From CAKSQF01 sp051868045 (GTDB lineage Bacteria > Bacillota > Clostridia > Oscillospirales > CAG-272): a DNA stretch of 64,000 nt. Every line of letters begins with the position of its first letter. Position 1 is the stretch's first letter. Positions 61,273 through 64,000 of the stretch are shown piece by piece. Under the pieces are notes generated by a model, which ran no database searches, had not been told where the DNA came from, and was given only the letters and a program-made list of their open reading frames with translations. The stretch lies in the NCBI GenBank assembly GCA_051868045.1, contig JBJDZN010000061.1, forward strand, positions 6,187-70,186, written 5' to 3'. The position numbers and the translations under genes are program-made.

Positions 61273-62742
61273 TCAGGACAGCGTTTCATCCGGGAATTCA
61301 ACCGGATCCGGCACATCGGTTCCGGGATTCTGATAGATGACCCGTCCGCTGTCGGTAAGCAGAAGTTGACCGTTTTGGAGCGTCAGAACGGGATTTTCTG
61401 CCGATAGCTCAATGCGGGGCAGAGTGCAGTCCTCAAAGATCAGGAGGAAGGGAACTCCGATCTGACCGTCGCCGTTAAGGTCGGTATTTTGCGTGATCTC
61501 GGCAAGGTAATCCCCGCCGCCTTCCACATTCCCTCTGTCACGAAGGGTGATCGGCAGACTCAGAGTGGAGGGAAGGGTCAGGGTTTCCAGCGTGTCAAGA
61601 CCGGAGAAACAGCCCTGCTCCAGACTTGTGATTCCCTCAGGAAGGGTCAGCGACCGAAGATTTGCCGCCTTGCCGCCGGAAATGGCTCCCTGCCGCAGAG
61701 CTGCCAGAGGATAGCCGCCGAAGGAATCCGGAATCGTCAGATCCTGAACGTTGGTGCTGAGGGCAAACAGAGATCCGCTGCTGACATAGTATCGGGCAAA
61801 TCGGAAGGTTTGAACCTCATTTTCAAAGCCGTAAATTTTTCCATCGGGCACTTCGTGCTGCTCGTCGGGCATGGCTATGTAGTAATAGTATAAGCAGAAA
61901 TCGGTGTATCTGGGACTGTCGCTCAGAGTTTCCTGAATGCCGTCCAGATAGAAGGCAACCGTTACATTGTCGGCACCGATCCGGCACTCGTAAGACTGGA
62001 GCTTGATCCATTTGCCCTCGCTGTCTTGCGCCATGAGAACGCAGTCTCTGGGACAAAGGGTTTTGTCACCGAAGGTGAAGACCACGGCAATGGGCAGAAC
62101 GGGGTCGTCATAGTGCAGAAAAACCTGAACGTCTCCGAACCAGGCCTCGGCAGAGCCGCCGCCCTTTTTGCTGAAGGATTGATCGGTGGACTGCCCATCT
62201 GCAAGGGGAGTCAGATCGGTAAGCTCGCTTTCGACCAGCCGGACGTCGGCAAATTCACCCATGCTGCCGGAGTTGGGAAAATCGGGAACAATGGCACTGA
62301 AGGAGGGCAGCAGAATCTTGTCGATGCCGGTGTCCTGAGAGGTGGTGGGAGCGGGCTCTGTGGAAGACGGATCGGTCGGAATCTCCGTTTCGGTGGTTGT
62401 GGTGACGGCGGTAGTGATTTGAGCTTCCGATGTCTGACTGCCGTCGCTGTGGGGGACATCCGAGAGGACGGTTTGTTCGGCGGAAGAGGGCAGAGACTCG
62501 TTTTCCAGGGCATAGTGGGCGATGAGAAGTGCCGACAGGATAAACAGGGACAGACAGGCGGCAGTCAGAATGACTCCCGCTACCCGACGGACGGTACGGG
62601 TACGTTTGATTTTCCGATAGCTCTGACGGTACTTTTCATCCAGAAGGGTGAGCTGTTCTTTGGAGGGCAATTTAGCCAGCGTTTCCTTTGCGTATCGTTC
62701 AAAGGCGGCTTTCAGTAAATCGTCAAATTCACGGTCAGTCAT
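61273..62742 (-). CDS. Membrane anti-sigma factor with large extracytoplasmic leucine-rich-like domain
   Basis: The short cytoplasmic N-terminus (about 55 residues, DREFDDLLKAAFERYAKETL) is typical of ECF anti-sigma proteins, followed by one membrane segment (about 55-77). The outside part has a Thr/Ser/Pro stalk with TTAVTTTTETE and then a beta-rich region. Its end shows a BspA-like leucine-rich pattern (LQDLTIPDSFGGYPL-type, NLRSLTLPEGITSLEQGCFSGLDTLETLTLP). Its start overlaps the sigma gene by 8 bases. Release by site-1 and RseP-type proteolysis is the usual route in such pairs; that is inferred. Confidence 0.88.
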   Translation of the reverse strand: MTDREFDDLLKAAFERYAKETLAKLPSKEQLTLLDEKYRQSYRKIKRTRTVRRVAGVILTAACLSLFILSALLIAHYALENESLPSSAEQTVLSDVPHSDGSQTSEAQITTAVTTTTETEIPTDPSSTEPAPTTSQDTGIDKILLPSFSAIVPDFPNSGSMGEFADVRLVESELTDLTPLADGQSTDQSFSKKGGGSAEAWFGDVQVFLHYDDPVLPIAVVFTFGDKTLCPRDCVLMAQDSEGKWIKLQSYECRIGADNVTVAFYLDGIQETLSDSPRYTDFCLYYYYIAMPDEQHEVPDGKIYGFENEVQTFRFARYYVSSGSLFALSTNVQDLTIPDSFGGYPLAALRQGAISGGKAANLRSLTLPEGITSLEQGCFSGLDTLETLTLPSTLSLPITLRDRGNVEGGGDYLAEITQNTDLNGDGQIGVPFLLIFEDCTLPRIELSAENPVLTLQNGQLLLTDSGRVIYQNPGTDVPDPVEFPDETLS

Positions 62743-63286
62743 GATGTTTCTCCTTCCATCGTTTCAGTAGAATTTCTCTTCCTCTCTGGAGCTGTTTGCG
62801 GACGGTGGTGTCCGACCGCCCCAGAATCTCGGCAATCTGCTTCGAATTCAGCTCATTTACATAGGAAAGACTCAGAACCTCCCGATAGTGTTCGGGAAGC
62901 TGACGTATGTATTCCAGCATCTCATCCGCCGCATCCTTAGCTGCAATCCGATCGGTGAAGTCTTCCGAATCGTCGGTTCTTTCGATGATCTCGTCATAGG
63001 AAAGGGAATATTTCCTTTTGCGCAGAAGATCAATGGCTTTGTTGCGGGCAGTTTCGGTTACATAATAGTATATGCGGAAGTCCTCCATGTTTTTCAGGGT
63101 GTCCAGATGGGCTGACAGGGCAAGGAAAGCGTCCTGAACCGCATCTTCGGCATCCTGACGGTTTTGCAGAACCTCGTATGCCACATATTCCATTTGTCGG
63201 TGATAGTCGTCGTAAATCCGATTGAACAGTTCGGTGTCTTCCGTCCCGACCTGCTGTTTCGAACTCCGTGCTGCATTTATGCGCAT
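62735..63286 (-). CDS. ECF-family RNA polymerase sigma factor
   Basis: A sigma-70 factor with only regions 2 and 4. Region 2: FNRIYDDYHRQMEYVAYEVLQNRQDAEDAVQDAFLALSAH, with the -10 recognition helix following. Region 4: LPEHYREVLSLSYVNELNSKQIAEILGRSDTTVRKQLQRGREIL. The start at 63286 has GGAAGGGA 8 bases upstream; an ATG at 63307 has only an adjacent AGAGG. It overlaps its anti-sigma gene by 8 bases. It probably controls its own operon through an ECF-like promoter just upstream. Confidence 0.95.
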   Translation of the reverse strand: MRINAARSSKQQVGTEDTELFNRIYDDYHRQMEYVAYEVLQNRQDAEDAVQDAFLALSAHLDTLKNMEDFRIYYYVTETARNKAIDLLRKRKYSLSYDEIIERTDDSEDFTDRIAAKDAADEMLEYIRQLPEHYREVLSLSYVNELNSKQIAEILGRSDTTVRKQLQRGREILLKRWKEKHHD

Positions 63287-63345
63287 AGAGTCATTCCCTT
63301 CCGCCATCCTCTGAGGATGGATTTTTCACGTCCTATAGTAAGTAA

Positions 63346-63371
63346 GACGATCATTATTTTAAAAGTGTGAC
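63346..63371 (-). promoter_or_regulatory. Candidate ECF promoter for autoregulation of the sigma operon
   Basis: On the minus strand GTCACA (63371-63366) and CGTC (63349-63346) are spaced by 16 bases, like ECF promoters with a CGTC-type -10. No sigma-A promoter of comparable quality was seen here. The 438-base gap up to the next plus-strand gene otherwise holds only that gene's promoter. Confidence 0.5.
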
Positions 63372-63614
63372 GCTTTTTTTGAAAATTGATCAGAAAATCC
63401 TTTTGATCATCATCATTTTATCACAGTATTTCGGATAAGTCAAGCGAAATGTGGGGAAAGATCGGAGGACTTTTCGACGGCATGGAAAGACGGAGTGTGG
63501 GCGCGAGCGATTTAAGACTTCCGGACCGTTCCGGAAACGTTGATATGTGCGGGTTTGGGGCATGTTTGGATAAGTATAGGCACTTTTATGGGGAAAAATA
63601 GACAAAATCCGTCC

Positions 63615-63643
63615 TTTACAACAGGGCTTGAATGTGATAAAAT
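63615..63643 (+). promoter_or_regulatory. Promoter of the secreted protein gene at the window end
   Basis: TTTACA at 63615-63620 and TAAAAT at 63638-63643 are spaced by 17 bases. Confidence 0.75.
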
Positions 63644-63724
63644 AAAAAAAGTAAAGTAGGTAAATTGTCGAAAATTGTCCTACGAAATCCGAAATTTGTT
63701 CGATTCAGAAAGGAAAATCAAGTC

Positions 63725-64000
63725 ATGAAAAAAAGAATCCTTGCATCTGTATTGCTGGTGGGACTGATTTCCACTATGCTTACACCTTTCACCCTCGCAA
63801 ATGCGGAAGAGACCACCGACGAGACCAACCTTGCCATCGGCGCAGAAGTCATTTATGCCACCTATTCCCATAACGACGATTACTGGAACTGGCATACGTC
63901 CAACATCAACGACGGCAATCCCATCAACGGTTCTTCCGGCGGATGCAGCGGCGGCTATCACTCCGCTTACGGCTCAACCATGCCCGATCCTCAGTACATC
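63725..64000 (+). CDS. Secreted protein, N-terminal part (cut by window edge)
   Basis: An open frame of 92 codons starts at ATG 63725 behind GAAAGGA and runs past the window end. It has a signal peptide (MKKRILASVLLVGLISTMLT..., cleavage likely after ANA near residue 27), then NLAIGAEVIYATYSHND, WHTSNINDGNPINGS and a Gly/Ser-rich stretch. The NLA-G-A and NINDGN pattern resembles the beginning of discoidin/F5-8C-like carbohydrate-binding domains, which suggests a surface glycan-binding or glycosidase protein. The rest is unseen. Confidence 0.8.
   Translation, partial: MKKRILASVLLVGLISTMLTPFTLANAEETTDETNLAIGAEVIYATYSHNDDYWNWHTSNINDGNPINGSSGGCSGGYHSAYGSTMPDPQYI

Overview
The window reads as a chromosome segment of a spore-forming, low-to-mid GC Gram-positive bacterium of the class Clostridia, probably a gut or rumen lineage near Oscillospirales. 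The evidence is spoIVA, ylmC/ymxH and spoVS, a PolC-type replicative polymerase, RNase Y with YmdB, a B. subtilis-like PhoP/PhoR and Pst cluster, a GTP-dependent PEP carboxykinase, and many TTGACA-N17-TATAAT promoters. No rRNA, tRNA, CRISPR array, prophage or intact insertion sequence was seen.

Layout. 1-3.6 kb: a gene tail and terminator, a lipoprotein, spoIVA, a ylmC/ymxH gene with an Arg-Asp repeat tail, and a small membrane protein with calcium-loop-like repeats. 3.7-5.6 kb: rpsB-tsf. 5.8-15.3 kb: phosphate regulon (phoP-phoR, a secreted protein, Na/Pi cotransporter, pstS-pstC-pstA-pstB-phoU and a 29-codon ORF). Three promoters here carry TTAACA-like direct repeats at about 11 bp spacing, consistent with PhoP control. 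15.5-26.8 kb: the conserved run pyrH-frr-uppS-cdsA-dxr-rseP-ispG-polC (UMP kinase, ribosome recycling, isoprenoid and phospholipid synthesis, site-2 protease, DNA polymerase). 26.9-30.5 kb: secreted CotH-family protein, then glyA on the minus strand. 30.8-38.2 kb: esterase, mnmE, two tandem D,D-carboxypeptidases, a U32 peptidase and a membrane-anchored protein derived from an IS630-type transposase. 38.5-41.4 kb: rny-ymdB-spoVS. 41.5-47.4 kb: lexA with a membrane protein (minus), M14 peptidase, then pepF, a membrane protein and a flavin-reductase/rubredoxin fusion. 47.5-52.0 kb (minus): pgk-tpiA-ppa-DUF6440 and rplJ-rplL behind an L10-type leader. 52-64 kb: a decayed sigma-factor remnant, pckA, a sugar isomerase-like gene, GH27 alpha-galactosidase with a zinc-ribbon protein, two tandem lectin-fold lipoproteins, an ECF sigma/anti-sigma/NodB-deacetylase operon, and the start of a secreted protein cut by the window edge.

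Most genes are housekeeping. The accessory signal is in surface proteins (Thr-rich stalks, CotH, NodB, lectin-like folds) and in a few unusual architectures: a circularly permuted PstS, the domesticated IS630-like membrane protein, a degenerate EEP-nuclease/NodB fusion, and the CEGC/DxDGDG protein. All family calls come from reading the sequence; no database search was run.
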